DNA from: Citrobacter rodentium NBRC 105723 = DSM 16636 | Lineage (GTDB): Bacteria > Pseudomonadota > Gammaproteobacteria > Enterobacterales > Enterobacteriaceae | Assembly: GCF_021278985.1 (NCBI RefSeq) | Contig: NZ_CP082833.1 | Location: 2,108,001 to 2,172,000, forward strand | Direction of reading: 5' to 3' | DNA length: 64,000 nucleotides | Part shown: piece by piece, positions 18,543 to 27,024 of the stretch | How positions within the stretch are numbered: the stretch's first letter is position 1 | Layout: each line of letters starts with the position of its first letter | Notes under the pieces: generated by a model | What the model was told of the DNA's origin: nothing | Seen by the model: only the letters and a program-made list of their open reading frames with translations | Database searches by the model: none | Program-made: the position numbers and the translations under genes

Positions 18543-20045
18543 TTATGCCGCAATGGCGTTCATGATCGCCGGCACGGACAGTTCAGCCAGCGGGATCTCC
18601 GCTACCTGTTTACGGTCGCGCAGAATAATAACCCGATCCGCATAGCCCACCAGCTCTTCCAGTTCTGAGGAGATCACCAGCAGCGCCAGACCGTCGGCGC
18701 ACAGGGTTTCGATCAGCCGGACGATCTCGGCGTGCGCGCCAACATCAATACCGCGCGTGGGTTCGTCGAGGATCAGAAACTGCGGTCTGGTCAGCAGCCA
18801 GCGTGACAGCAGCACCTTCTGCTGGTTACCGCCGGAGAGAAACTCAATCGGCTGTTCCGCGTCGGGCGTGCGGATACCCAACTGACGGATGAAGCGCGCG
18901 GCGATGTCATCCTGTTCCTTACGCGGAATCGGTCGTAGCCAGCCGCGCTGGGCCTGTAGCGCCAGAATGATATTTTCCCGTACCGACGCCGCGGCGATTA
19001 TGCCGTCGGTTTTGCGATCTTCCGGACAGAAGCCGATCCCCAGACAGGACGCCTGATGCGGCGATCGCAGCGTTTGCGGCCTGCCCTTGATCAGCGCGCT
19101 GCCGCTGTCTGCCGGTTTGACGCCGAAAATAACTTCTGCGGTTTCCGTTCGCCCGGATCCCAACAGTCCGGCCAGACCGACGATCTCGCCGGGGCGCACG
19201 GCGAGGTCGAACGGCGCGATGGTTCCCTTTCTGCCAAAGCCTTTAAACGCCGCCACGGGCTTCTCGCTCAGCAGGGTGCGCCCTGCTCGCTTAAGCGCAT
19301 GTGTGTCGAGTTCGCGTCCCAGCATCATCTTCACCAGTTCGATCTGCGGCAGCTCACGGGTTTCCCGACAGCCGACAAAGCTACCGTTGCGTAAAACAGT
19401 GATCCGATCGCTGACTTCATAGACCTGATCGAGAAAATGGGTCACGAAGATCAGGCTGACGCCGCGATCGCGCAGATGGCGCATCAGGCCAAACAGCATC
19501 TCCACTTCCTGGGTATCGAGGCTGGCGGTGGGTTCGTCGAGGATCAATACCTTCGCAGAGAGATCGATAGCCCGACAGATGGCGACAATTTGCTGCATCG
19601 CCACCGAAAAGCGGTTTAGCGGCTCGCGCACGTCGAGAGAGAAGCCGTAAGAAACCATCAGCTCCGTGGCGCGCTTTTCCATCTCTTTGCGCCGCAGCAG
19701 GCCAAAACGTCGGGGCTCGCGACCAATAAACAGATTATCGGCCACCGACATGTTCGGCAGCAGGTTCACCTCCTGATACACCGTGCCGATACCCAGCTGC
19801 TGGGCATGGGCGGTGTTCTTTGGGGAAATGGCGTTGCCTTCAAGAAAAATGGCGCCGCGATCGGCATGGTAAACGCCGGTCAGCGCCTTGATTAGCGTCG
19901 ATTTCCCGGCGCCGTTCTCCCCCAGCAGCGCCATGATTTCGCCGCGTCGCAGGCTGAAATCGACGTTATCCAGCGCTTTAACGCCAGGGAAGAATTTACT
20001 CAAGCCCTCGGTACGGAGGATTTCCTGATGTTGATCGGTGGTCAT
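18543..20045 (-). CDS. ytfR: Galactofuranose ABC transporter ATP-binding protein YtfR
   Basis: A 500-residue fused double ATPase of the RbsA/MglA type. The first half has a canonical Walker A (LLGENGAGKSTLIKAL, about 40-55) and signature FSVAMQQIVAICRAIDLSA with Walker B VLILDEPTASLD. The second half has a degenerate Walker A (GLLGSGRTETAEV) but an intact LSGGNQQKVLLSRWL and LILDEPTRGIDVGA, as usual in this family. Follows ytfQ. Confidence 0.96.
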   Translation of the reverse strand: MTTDQHQEILRTEGLSKFFPGVKALDNVDFSLRRGEIMALLGENGAGKSTLIKALTGVYHADRGAIFLEGNAISPKNTAHAQQLGIGTVYQEVNLLPNMSVADNLFIGREPRRFGLLRRKEMEKRATELMVSYGFSLDVREPLNRFSVAMQQIVAICRAIDLSAKVLILDEPTASLDTQEVEMLFGLMRHLRDRGVSLIFVTHFLDQVYEVSDRITVLRNGSFVGCRETRELPQIELVKMMLGRELDTHALKRAGRTLLSEKPVAAFKGFGRKGTIAPFDLAVRPGEIVGLAGLLGSGRTETAEVIFGVKPADSGSALIKGRPQTLRSPHQASCLGIGFCPEDRKTDGIIAAASVRENIILALQAQRGWLRPIPRKEQDDIAARFIRQLGIRTPDAEQPIEFLSGGNQQKVLLSRWLLTRPQFLILDEPTRGIDVGAHAEIVRLIETLCADGLALLVISSELEELVGYADRVIILRDRKQVAEIPLAELSVPAIMNAIAA

Positions 20046-20111
20046 GGTTCCCCCGGTGCAAAAAGCAGGGTCAGCGCAGAACGGGCACGCATTGCGCCTC
20101 AGCCAGTAAAT

Positions 20112-20190
20112 GCCGGATGGCGGCGTAACCGCCTTATCCGGCCTACAGAGCGGTATATCACAGGCCGGACAGGTACAGCGCCGCCCGGCA
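20112..20190. repeat. BIME between ytfQ and ytfR
   Basis: Two REP palindromes (GCCGGATGGCGGCG...TTATCCGGC and GGCCGGACAGG...GCCCGGCA) lie inside the operon, just after the binding-protein gene. Such elements commonly protect the upstream message, giving more binding protein than ATPase; that effect is inferred here. Confidence 0.85.
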
Positions 20191-20201
20191 TTTTCAATCG
20201 A

Positions 20202-21158
20202 TCAATAGCCCATATTTTTCTTCTTCTCTAACTCCTCTTTCGCGGTATCCGGCAGATAGAGCGTCGATTTGGTAAGGGTGACTTTCTGCGGCATCGTGCC
20301 GTCTTTCTTGAATTTTTCGAGCGCGTCGAAGGCTGGCCCAGCCATATTGGGCGTCAGCTCAACGCTGGCGTTAGCGTCGCCGTCAATCATCGCCTTAAAG
20401 ATATCCGGTACGCCGTCGATGGAACCGGTGAGAATATCTTTACCCGGTTTCAGCCCTGCCTCTTTTATCGCCTGAATGGCGCCGATCGCCATATCGTCGT
20501 TGTGGGCGTAGACCATGCAGATGTTCTTGCCGTTGTTTTCCGCTTTGATAAAGCTCTCCATCACTTCTTTACCCTTACTGCGGGTAAAATCGCCGGACTG
20601 AGAGCGGATGATTTTGATGTTTGGCGCGTTAGCGATGGCCTCCGCAAAGCCTTTCTTACGATCGATCGCCACGCTGGCGCCTACCGTTCCCTGTAACTCA
20701 ACCACGTTGCACGGCTTGCCGTTCACCTCTTTTATCAGCCAGTCGCCAATCAGTTTGCCTTCCAGGACGTTATCTGCCGTCACCGTTGTCATATAGAGAG
20801 AGTTGTCTTTTACATCGATGGAGCGATCGAGCAGAAATACCGGAATCTCCGCATCTTTCGCTTCCTTCAGCACCGGTTCCCACCCCGTCGCAACCACCGG
20901 CGCGATGAAGATGGCATCGACGCCCTGGGCGACAAACGAACGCACCGCTTTAATCTGGTTTTCCTGCTTTTGCTGGCCGTCGGCGATCTTCAGCGTAATG
21001 CCGCGCTTTTCGGCCTCGCTTTTCGCCACGTTAGTTTCTGCGGCGCGCCAGCCGGACTCTGAGCCGACCTGCGAAAATCCTACGGTTAAGGGAGCGGCCA
21101 TGACTATAGACGACATGGCTGCCGAAACTGCTGTGACTAAAAGTAAGCGCTTCCACAT
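20202..21158 (-). CDS. ytfQ: Galactofuranose-binding periplasmic protein YtfQ
   Basis: A 318-residue periplasmic binding protein of the RbsB family with a signal peptide (MWKRLLLVTAVSAAMSSIVMA, cleaved near A21-A22). E. coli YtfQ binds galactofuranose and galactopyranose and delivers them to YtfT/YjfF. Family motifs include IFIAPVVATGWEPVLKEAK and CMVYAHNDDMAIGAIQAIKEAG. First gene of ytfQRT-yjfF; a GalR/GalS-type operator lies upstream. Confidence 0.96.
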   Translation of the reverse strand: MWKRLLLVTAVSAAMSSIVMAAPLTVGFSQVGSESGWRAAETNVAKSEAEKRGITLKIADGQQKQENQIKAVRSFVAQGVDAIFIAPVVATGWEPVLKEAKDAEIPVFLLDRSIDVKDNSLYMTTVTADNVLEGKLIGDWLIKEVNGKPCNVVELQGTVGASVAIDRKKGFAEAIANAPNIKIIRSQSGDFTRSKGKEVMESFIKAENNGKNICMVYAHNDDMAIGAIQAIKEAGLKPGKDILTGSIDGVPDIFKAMIDGDANASVELTPNMAGPAFDALEKFKKDGTMPQKVTLTKSTLYLPDTAKEELEKKKNMGY

Positions 21159-21288
21159 AACTGTGTCCTCGTAGGGTGGGTTTTAGTTGGTTAAGAAACA
21201 GTCGCGAAAAAACTATAGACAATCGACTATGTAACGGATTGCGTTACATCACACTTCAAAAAAGTAAATAAAACGTTAATCACAAGTT

Positions 21289-21302
21289 TGTAATCGCTTC
21301 CA
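21289..21302. promoter_or_regulatory. GalR/GalS-type operator upstream of ytfQ
   Basis: TGTAATCGCTTCCA fits the TGNAANCGNTTNCA core of galactose-repressor operators at every fixed position. It lies 131 bp upstream of ytfQ, whose transporter handles a galactose form, so the site makes biological sense. Binding is inferred. Confidence 0.6.
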
Positions 21303-21397
21303 TCGACCTATGAAAAAAGCGGCTAAAGATATGGATTTTTCTGTCATGAGAGTGCGCTGAAAAGCGCGCAGCGAAGCGAGGGAAACTAAAATCAGGC

Positions 21398-21426
21398 GGA
21401 GACATTCGGCGCGAGATAGCTATAAT
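21398..21426 (+). promoter_or_regulatory. Promoter of ppa
   Basis: A perfect -10 TATAAT at 21421-21426 lies 40 bp upstream of the ppa start. The -35 at about 21398 is poor (GGAGAC), so the exact extent upstream is uncertain. Confidence 0.5.
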
Positions 21427-21465
21427 ACTCGCCACTTGTTTAAGACACAGTTAAAGGAAACAGAC

Positions 21466-21996
21466 ATGAGCTTACTCAACGTACCTGCGGGTAAAGAGCT
21501 GCCGGAAGATATCTATGTAGTGATTGAAATCCCGGCTAACGCAGATCCGATCAAATACGAAGTCGACAAAGAGAGCGGCGCGCTGTTCGTTGACCGCTTC
21601 ATGTCCACCGCGATGTTCTATCCGTGCAACTACGGCTACATCAACCACACCCTGTCTCTGGACGGCGACCCGGTTGACGTACTGGTCCCGACCCCGTACC
21701 CGCTGCAGCCGGGCTCCGTGATCCGCTGCCGTCCGGTTGGCGTTCTGAAAATGACCGACGAAACCGGTGAAGACGCGAAGCTGGTTGCCGTACCGCACAC
21801 CAAGCTGAGCAAAGAGTACGATCACATTAAAGATGTGAACGACCTGCCGGAACTGCTGAAAGCGCAGATTGCCCACTTCTTCGAACACTACAAAGATCTC
21901 GAAAAAGGCAAATGGGTGAAAGTGGACGGCTGGGACAACGCCGAAGCCGCCAAAGCGGAAATCGTTGCCTCCTTCGAGCGCGCTGCGAAGAAATAA
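21466..21996 (+). CDS. ppa: Inorganic pyrophosphatase
   Basis: A 176-residue family I soluble pyrophosphatase hydrolysing PPi to two phosphates, Mg-dependent, hexameric in E. coli. The catalytic motif LDGDPVDVLV is near residues 65-74. The start MSLLNVPAGKELPEDIY at 21466 has AAGGAAA upstream; ten extra upstream codons are open but not part of the family protein. Highly conserved codon usage fits an abundant essential enzyme. Confidence 0.98.
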   Translation: MSLLNVPAGKELPEDIYVVIEIPANADPIKYEVDKESGALFVDRFMSTAMFYPCNYGYINHTLSLDGDPVDVLVPTPYPLQPGSVIRCRPVGVLKMTDETGEDAKLVAVPHTKLSKEYDHIKDVNDLPELLKAQIAHFFEHYKDLEKGKWVKVDGWDNAEAAKAEIVASFERAAKK

Positions 21997-22010
21997 GTTC
22001 GTTTTGCAAT

Positions 22011-22050
22011 AAACCCTGAACGTCGGGCATCGGCGGATCGGGGTTTTTTT
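22011..22050 (+). terminator. Rho-independent terminator of ppa
   Basis: AAACCCTGA pairs with TCGGGGTTT across a short spacer with an inner hairpin, followed by a run of seven T. It begins about 15 bp after the ppa stop codon. Confidence 0.7.
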
Positions 22051-22094
22051 ATGCCTGACGAAGCGCCTTATCCGGCTTACCTTCCCCTGTTCCC

Positions 22095-22445
22095 CTATTC
22101 CACGATGGCCTGCAATCTTAATAACGCATCTTCGACCACCTCATCCGCAGCCAGGCCTATGCGACGGGCCTCTCCGGCGCGGAGATCCAGCATCCGTATC
22201 TGGTTGATCAGCACCATTCCCTGAATATCTCCCTCCTCACAGTGAAGCGGAACGCAAAACCCGGCGTAACGCGCATAGTTCCCCCCCTGGGTGATGGGCG
22301 CAACCAGAGTCATCCCCATCTGATTAAATGGACGAACGGAGAGAACCAGCGCAGGCCGACGCTTACCCTGTTGTTCATGACCGCTTGCCGGCTCGAAGCC
22401 GACCAGCACAATGTCTCCCCGTTCGAATACCTGCTCCTTCACCAT
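22095..22445 (-). CDS. chpB: ChpB (ChpBK) toxin, MazF family endoribonuclease
   Basis: A 116-residue MazF-type mRNA-cleaving toxin, the same length as E. coli ChpB and colinear with it. Family motifs are FERGDIVLVGFEPASGHEQQGKRRPALVLS at the start and TLVAPITQGG centrally. The start overlaps the chpS stop by seven bases, the usual antitoxin-first coupling. Located next to ppa as in E. coli. Confidence 0.95.
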   Translation of the reverse strand: MVKEQVFERGDIVLVGFEPASGHEQQGKRRPALVLSVRPFNQMGMTLVAPITQGGNYARYAGFCVPLHCEEGDIQGMVLINQIRMLDLRAGEARRIGLAADEVVEDALLRLQAIVE

Positions 22446-22690
22446 ATTTCATCACCAGCCGGATCCGCGGCTCCCCATATCTCCTGTTCGCGTATTTCAG
22501 GCGCCTGCGGATCGCACTGCGCAAGCAGTTCCTCCAGCGAATACCGCTTTATGGCGGGCGTCAGCACTAACTGATTGTTCGTCACATGGGCCTCCATACT
22601 CTGTCCCGGCTGTAAGCCAAGCTCTTTCATCACCACGTTTGGTATCACCATACCGGCACTGTTTCCCCATTTCTTAATGGTAATTCGCAT
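22439..22690 (-). CDS. chpS: ChpS antitoxin
   Basis: An 83-residue MazE/AbrB-type antitoxin. The swapped-hairpin DNA-binding part MRITIKKWGNSAGMVIPNVVMKEL is N-terminal, and the acidic C-terminus that wraps the toxin ends in WGAADPAGDEIW. The start at 22690 gives the E. coli length and has GGAGGTGG upstream; an upstream open extension to 22735 is unlikely to be used. Autoregulation with ChpB is expected. Confidence 0.94.
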   Translation of the reverse strand: MRITIKKWGNSAGMVIPNVVMKELGLQPGQSMEAHVTNNQLVLTPAIKRYSLEELLAQCDPQAPEIREQEIWGAADPAGDEIW

Positions 22691-22861
22691 ATCCACCTCC
22701 AGAGTTAGACAAAGTATAACCCGGTGTGGAAACAAGAACGTTTTACGCCGCTAAAAGTGTGCGCGCCAGCGGAAAATGAAGCGGCGTTTTCTTTTCGGAA
22801 AGCGGGACGGAGAAAAAAGAAATTGCGTGGTGAAATGACAAATAACTTTGCGTAGGGCCTC

Positions 22862-22889
22862 GCAAAAACAACGCCACCCGAAGGTGGCG
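22862..22889 (-). terminator. Rho-independent terminator of tamA-tamB-ytfP
   Basis: CGCCACC and GGTGGCG pair around CGAA (22872-22889). Read leftward, the stem is followed by TTGTTTTTGCG. It lies just after the ytfP stop. Confidence 0.85.
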
Positions 22890-22897
22890 CGTTTGGC

Positions 22898-23242
22898 TCA
22901 GTACTGGTCTCTGTCTAACCAGTTACCGCTTTCGATCAGCGTTAATCCTTCAACCGGACGTTGGTACACGTACATCCATGCACTTCCGTACGGCGTCTGG
23001 ATCAACTGGCGTGCGTATTCGCCGCCCCGGGTGCGTAAGGCATCCAGCTCGGCCAGCGTGGCGTTATCAATACGATAAACCTCACCGTGTACCGTTCCGT
23101 TCCCCGGAACCGCGCCTGGATAGTGGCCCAGACTGTACAACTGGTAGTTATCAATACTGTACTCGCCCAGCAACAGAGCATTGGTCATCCAGTGGCTGTT
23201 GCCTTGCTTGGTTCGTAAACTGCCGTAGACAAATATTCGCAT
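22898..23242 (-). CDS. ytfP: Gamma-glutamylcyclotransferase-family protein YtfP
   Basis: A 114-residue protein of the GGACT/AIG2-like fold. The N-terminus MRIFVYGSLRTKQGNSHWM carries the family YGSLR substrate loop, and the conserved acid lies in LDALRTRGGEYAR. E. coli YtfP is structurally known but its substrate is unproven. It starts 2 bp after tamB ends, so it is the third gene of the tamA-tamB-ytfP operon; its link to that complex is unclear. Confidence 0.94.
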   Translation of the reverse strand: MRIFVYGSLRTKQGNSHWMTNALLLGEYSIDNYQLYSLGHYPGAVPGNGTVHGEVYRIDNATLAELDALRTRGGEYARQLIQTPYGSAWMYVYQRPVEGLTLIESGNWLDRDQY

Positions 23243-23244
23243 TG

Positions 23245-26200
23245 CTAAAACTCAAACTGATAGAGCAAATCCAGTGCCTGGTCTACGCCAGACACGGCTT
23301 CCAGATATAGCTTAGGCATCAGGCGGTAACGTAGCGTGAGCGTGGCTAATGAGTCGAATATCCCCACGCCATATTTCACCTGCAGACCAGGCAATACATA
23401 TCCGCTGACCACCACCTGGGATGAATCTCCGACCCCCTGCGTGTCCAGCGCCAAATTGCTTACGCCGAATGTCTCCCCGATTTTACCCACAACCTGACCA
23501 CTTTGTGCAACCCCCAGACCAATAAGCATTGAGGTCATCGCCGCGCTGTCGCTCTGGTTACTGTCCAGACCCTGGCCGCGTAACAGGTAAGAGAGCGCCT
23601 CCTGCTGCGACATCGCCGGATCGGAGAAGATCTCCGCCTTCGGCTCATCTGCCGAACCGGTGACGCGAACGCCGGCGATCACGTCGTCTTCTGTCGCCTC
23701 CGGGTTACGAATCGCTTCGATATTCAATATCGGCTGATCCGGCGGACCGGAGAACAGCAGTTCACCTTTGCGCACCAGCAGATCCTGCCCGTAGGCGTGG
23801 AATCGGCCTTCCGGTATATTGATCTGCCCGTTCAGCCCCAGCCCCTGTTTATCCTGCGCCACCTTCAGATCGCCGGTCAGACGCGCTCTCAGCCCGAAGG
23901 CGTCCATCCGCACGTTATTGCCGACATGCACGATCAGATTGCTGTTGATGGGGATCGCGGCGGTCTGCGGCTCCTCCGGCTGGAGTTGATTATTCAGCAT
24001 CACTTCGTCGCTGGAAACGCCCACCGCGCTTTCCGGCAGCTCATGCACTACGATACGCGCCCACGGCACATCCACGCGGCCATCGAGGGTGAACAGGCTT
24101 GGCGTCGCCTCAAATACCACGTCCGGCGACACGTCCAGACGCACCATCGGCGGTACGGTGATCCGCACCCGGCTTCCTTTCGCCGCTATCCGCGCGCGCC
24201 AGTTCTCGATCTGGCTCCAGTCGGCGTCGCCGCTCAGGTTAATCTCTCCCTGCTGGGTACGCACCACGCCGGTAAGCGTTGAGCGCGTCCCGTTGAAGTT
24301 CATCGCCAGCTGGCTCGGCTGCATATCGAACGGCATAAAGTTACCGTCGATATCCACGCCGTTCAGCTGCAGCTGACCAAACATCTGCGGGCTTTGCACA
24401 TCGCCGCCCAGGCGCAGGTTCGCGTTCAGCAACCCCGCCGCTTTTTCGCCGCGGGCGAAGATCGGATTCACCATCGCCAGGTTAAGATTGCGGATGCTTA
24501 CGTTGCCGCCCAGATTGCGACGCCCCTGCGGATCGGTCACCTGCACCTGCCCGTCCAGTTGACCGTTGTTGCTCAGGCGGATCTGCCAGCCCAGCTCCGC
24601 GCGGTTGTCATGCAGATCGGCGCTGACGTTCAGGGTGTCAAACGCCAGCGGCAGCGGCGCGTCGTTGACCGTCTGCGTCACCTTCACGCTGCGTCCGGAA
24701 AGCGTGACGTTGCCCTGCGGCAGCCCTTCTTTGGTGGTGTCCCACGCCACGTCAGCTTTGCCGCTAAACACGCCGCTGGCCTGGGTCGTCTCCGGCATAA
24801 ACGGCTTCAGCATCGCCAGATCGAAACGGTTGAGATTCACCACCGCCCGGCCTTCCGCGCCGGCATCTATCGTTTGCGGCACGCACAGCTCGGCGTTCGG
24901 GTTGGTCCAGCAGTGCGGCCCGATACTGATTTTTTGCTCCTGACCGCGATAGTCCAGCGCGATGGCGCGGGTTTGCGACCACGGTCCCACCGGCGTGCGG
25001 AAGCGGGTATTGCTCAGCGTGCCTTTCCAGCGCATCTCTTCACGGTCAAAGCTACCGGCCAGATCGAGCTGCCCGGAAACCGGCTCGCCCTGAATCCGCA
25101 GCTGGAGTTCGTGCTGCTTTTCGCTGCCTTTGGCATGCAGAGTGACGAGATTGATATTCACATCCGGCTGCGAGATGCGCTCCACCCGGACATCAAGCTT
25201 ACCGGCAATCTGGTCGGTCGATTTGATGTCACCGTCCACCCGTACCTGAGCGATGGAAAGCTCCTGCCAGCGCAGGCCACGGGCGGTAATATCCGCCAGC
25301 AGCTGCGGCGCGTCGACCGTACCGCGCACTTTCACCAGCCCTTTCGCCGTTCCGCCCAGTCCCGGCAGCGCGTTATCCAGCCCCGGCGCGTCGATGGTGG
25401 CGTCCAGGTTGAGATCCTTGACCCCCAGCTCGCCTTTCACATCAGCGCTGTTTGGCCCCAGCACCAGGTGCAGGCCAGGGATGGTCCACTGCATGTAGCT
25501 GTTGCCCTTCAGCGAACCGTTGACGTTAACCTTGTTCTGCTTAACGTTGCCGGTCAGCTTCAGCTCCGGCACCTCCATCTGCCAGCTGCCGCCATACAGG
25601 CTGCCGCGGGTTTTGATCAGGCCGTTTAGCTTCGACGGCCAGTCCGGCACCTCTTTTGCGGTGTTGATGCCGTCCAGCGTCAGTTCGCCGCGCCAGCTGA
25701 TCGCCTGCCGCCAGTCCACCAGCGCTTTCAGCTCGGTTTTTCCTTCCAGCGCCGCAACGGTAAGCTTGTCGAGGTTGATCTGTTGTTCGTTGCCTTTGGC
25801 ATCCAGCGTGATGGTGGCTGGCGGCACATCCTGCCCTTTCACCGCCGTGCGCATCGACAGGGTGTAATCGGTCATTTTGCCGGTGAGTTTAAGGCGGGTA
25901 TTATCGGCCTGGAACTGCCTGTCGCCGGTAAACGGCCAGGATATCTGCTCGCTGACCACTTCCAGATTGAGCGGCAGCCCGGCCTCCGCCAGCCGCGCCT
26001 GCGCCCGCAGATTCACATCCAGCGGGCCGGAAAGATTGACCCCCACTTCCAGCTGCTCGCGCAGCGCGCCGCCCACCTTCAGCTTGATCTTCTCGCCCTT
26101 CAGCGGCTCGACGTTCAGCGTACTGTTGAGGGTAATATCCACCGGCCAGTTATTGGCCAGCTGCGCGGTACCGGTCGCGTTAACCGCTCCCTGACTGGAG

Positions 26201-27024
26201 TCGATGTCCAGCGCATCTAGCTTCATATTGCCGTCGATGCTGCTCACCTTCAGCAGCAGGCTAAAGACCGTCAGATCGGTATCGCCCGTGAGACGCAGCT
26301 GTTCGCCTTTAAACTCCTCGATATTAAGATTGAGCGGCAGATGAACGTCGGTCATTTCCGGCAGGACTGGCTTTGAGAATAGATCCTGTAACGTCTCGCC
26401 GAGCGGTTTTTCATCCGGCTGCGGGTTCTGGATCTTCGGCTCAACCACCTCTTCCTGGGCCACTTCCGCCACCTTCGGCAGCGCGATCAGCAGCCCCTGC
26501 AACGCGGTCGGCTTCAGGGTCAGGTTTTTCTCCTGCCAGTTCAGGCCGGAGGTAAAATCCATCACCGAGACGGTGGTGTCATCGATTTTAACGTTGATGT
26601 TTTCCAGCGCGACGCGGGAAAGGGTGACCGGATAGGGGGTGGAGAGATTCAGCGGGCCGCTCTCTTCCTCTTCTTCAACCTGTTCGCCTGGCGGCATCTT
26701 TTTGCTGTCGATGACGACGTTAATGTCCTTCAGCGACAGATCGTTCACGCACAGGCTGCTTTTCCACAGGCACTCCAGCCCCACGGCCAGGTGAACTTCC
26801 CCGGCGTTGACCGCCACGCCTGGCTGGTCGTAACGGATATTCTTCAGCGACAGATCGCGCCAGCCGCCGGTCACCTGACCTATCTCCAGCCCCGGCACCC
26901 AGCGGTTAGCCGCGCTGAACACCAGATGCAGACCGGTGGTCGTGCCCACCAGAAACCCGACGGTCGCCAGCAACAGCAGGATAAAAATCAGTACCCCGAG
27001 GCTTATTTTCTTCCACAAACTCAT
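23245..27024 (-). CDS. tamB: Translocation and assembly module inner-membrane subunit TamB
   Basis: A 1259-residue AsmA-like protein. A membrane anchor at about residues 7-28 is followed by a very long periplasmic beta-helical groove (alternating short beta strands throughout). The C-terminal DUF490/TamB domain ends in LYLEAVSGVDQALDLLYQFEF. TamB spans the periplasm to contact TamA and, with YhdP and YdbH, moves phospholipids to the outer membrane. Length equals E. coli TamB. It overlaps tamA by four bases (ATGA). Confidence 0.97.
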   Translation of the reverse strand: MSLWKKISLGVLIFILLLLATVGFLVGTTTGLHLVFSAANRWVPGLEIGQVTGGWRDLSLKNIRYDQPGVAVNAGEVHLAVGLECLWKSSLCVNDLSLKDINVVIDSKKMPPGEQVEEEEESGPLNLSTPYPVTLSRVALENINVKIDDTTVSVMDFTSGLNWQEKNLTLKPTALQGLLIALPKVAEVAQEEVVEPKIQNPQPDEKPLGETLQDLFSKPVLPEMTDVHLPLNLNIEEFKGEQLRLTGDTDLTVFSLLLKVSSIDGNMKLDALDIDSSQGAVNATGTAQLANNWPVDITLNSTLNVEPLKGEKIKLKVGGALREQLEVGVNLSGPLDVNLRAQARLAEAGLPLNLEVVSEQISWPFTGDRQFQADNTRLKLTGKMTDYTLSMRTAVKGQDVPPATITLDAKGNEQQINLDKLTVAALEGKTELKALVDWRQAISWRGELTLDGINTAKEVPDWPSKLNGLIKTRGSLYGGSWQMEVPELKLTGNVKQNKVNVNGSLKGNSYMQWTIPGLHLVLGPNSADVKGELGVKDLNLDATIDAPGLDNALPGLGGTAKGLVKVRGTVDAPQLLADITARGLRWQELSIAQVRVDGDIKSTDQIAGKLDVRVERISQPDVNINLVTLHAKGSEKQHELQLRIQGEPVSGQLDLAGSFDREEMRWKGTLSNTRFRTPVGPWSQTRAIALDYRGQEQKISIGPHCWTNPNAELCVPQTIDAGAEGRAVVNLNRFDLAMLKPFMPETTQASGVFSGKADVAWDTTKEGLPQGNVTLSGRSVKVTQTVNDAPLPLAFDTLNVSADLHDNRAELGWQIRLSNNGQLDGQVQVTDPQGRRNLGGNVSIRNLNLAMVNPIFARGEKAAGLLNANLRLGGDVQSPQMFGQLQLNGVDIDGNFMPFDMQPSQLAMNFNGTRSTLTGVVRTQQGEINLSGDADWSQIENWRARIAAKGSRVRITVPPMVRLDVSPDVVFEATPSLFTLDGRVDVPWARIVVHELPESAVGVSSDEVMLNNQLQPEEPQTAAIPINSNLIVHVGNNVRMDAFGLRARLTGDLKVAQDKQGLGLNGQINIPEGRFHAYGQDLLVRKGELLFSGPPDQPILNIEAIRNPEATEDDVIAGVRVTGSADEPKAEIFSDPAMSQQEALSYLLRGQGLDSNQSDSAAMTSMLIGLGVAQSGQVVGKIGETFGVSNLALDTQGVGDSSQVVVSGYVLPGLQVKYGVGIFDSLATLTLRYRLMPKLYLEAVSGVDQALDLLYQFEF

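Noticed and set aside
21239..21256. CRP site upstream of ytfQ
   Set aside because: Only one half (TGTGA) is good; the other half GCAAT agrees at two of five positions.
24394..25629. 411-codon open frame antisense to tamB
   Set aside because: TamB is colinear with its E. coli homologue over the full length; the antisense frame is a codon-bias effect.
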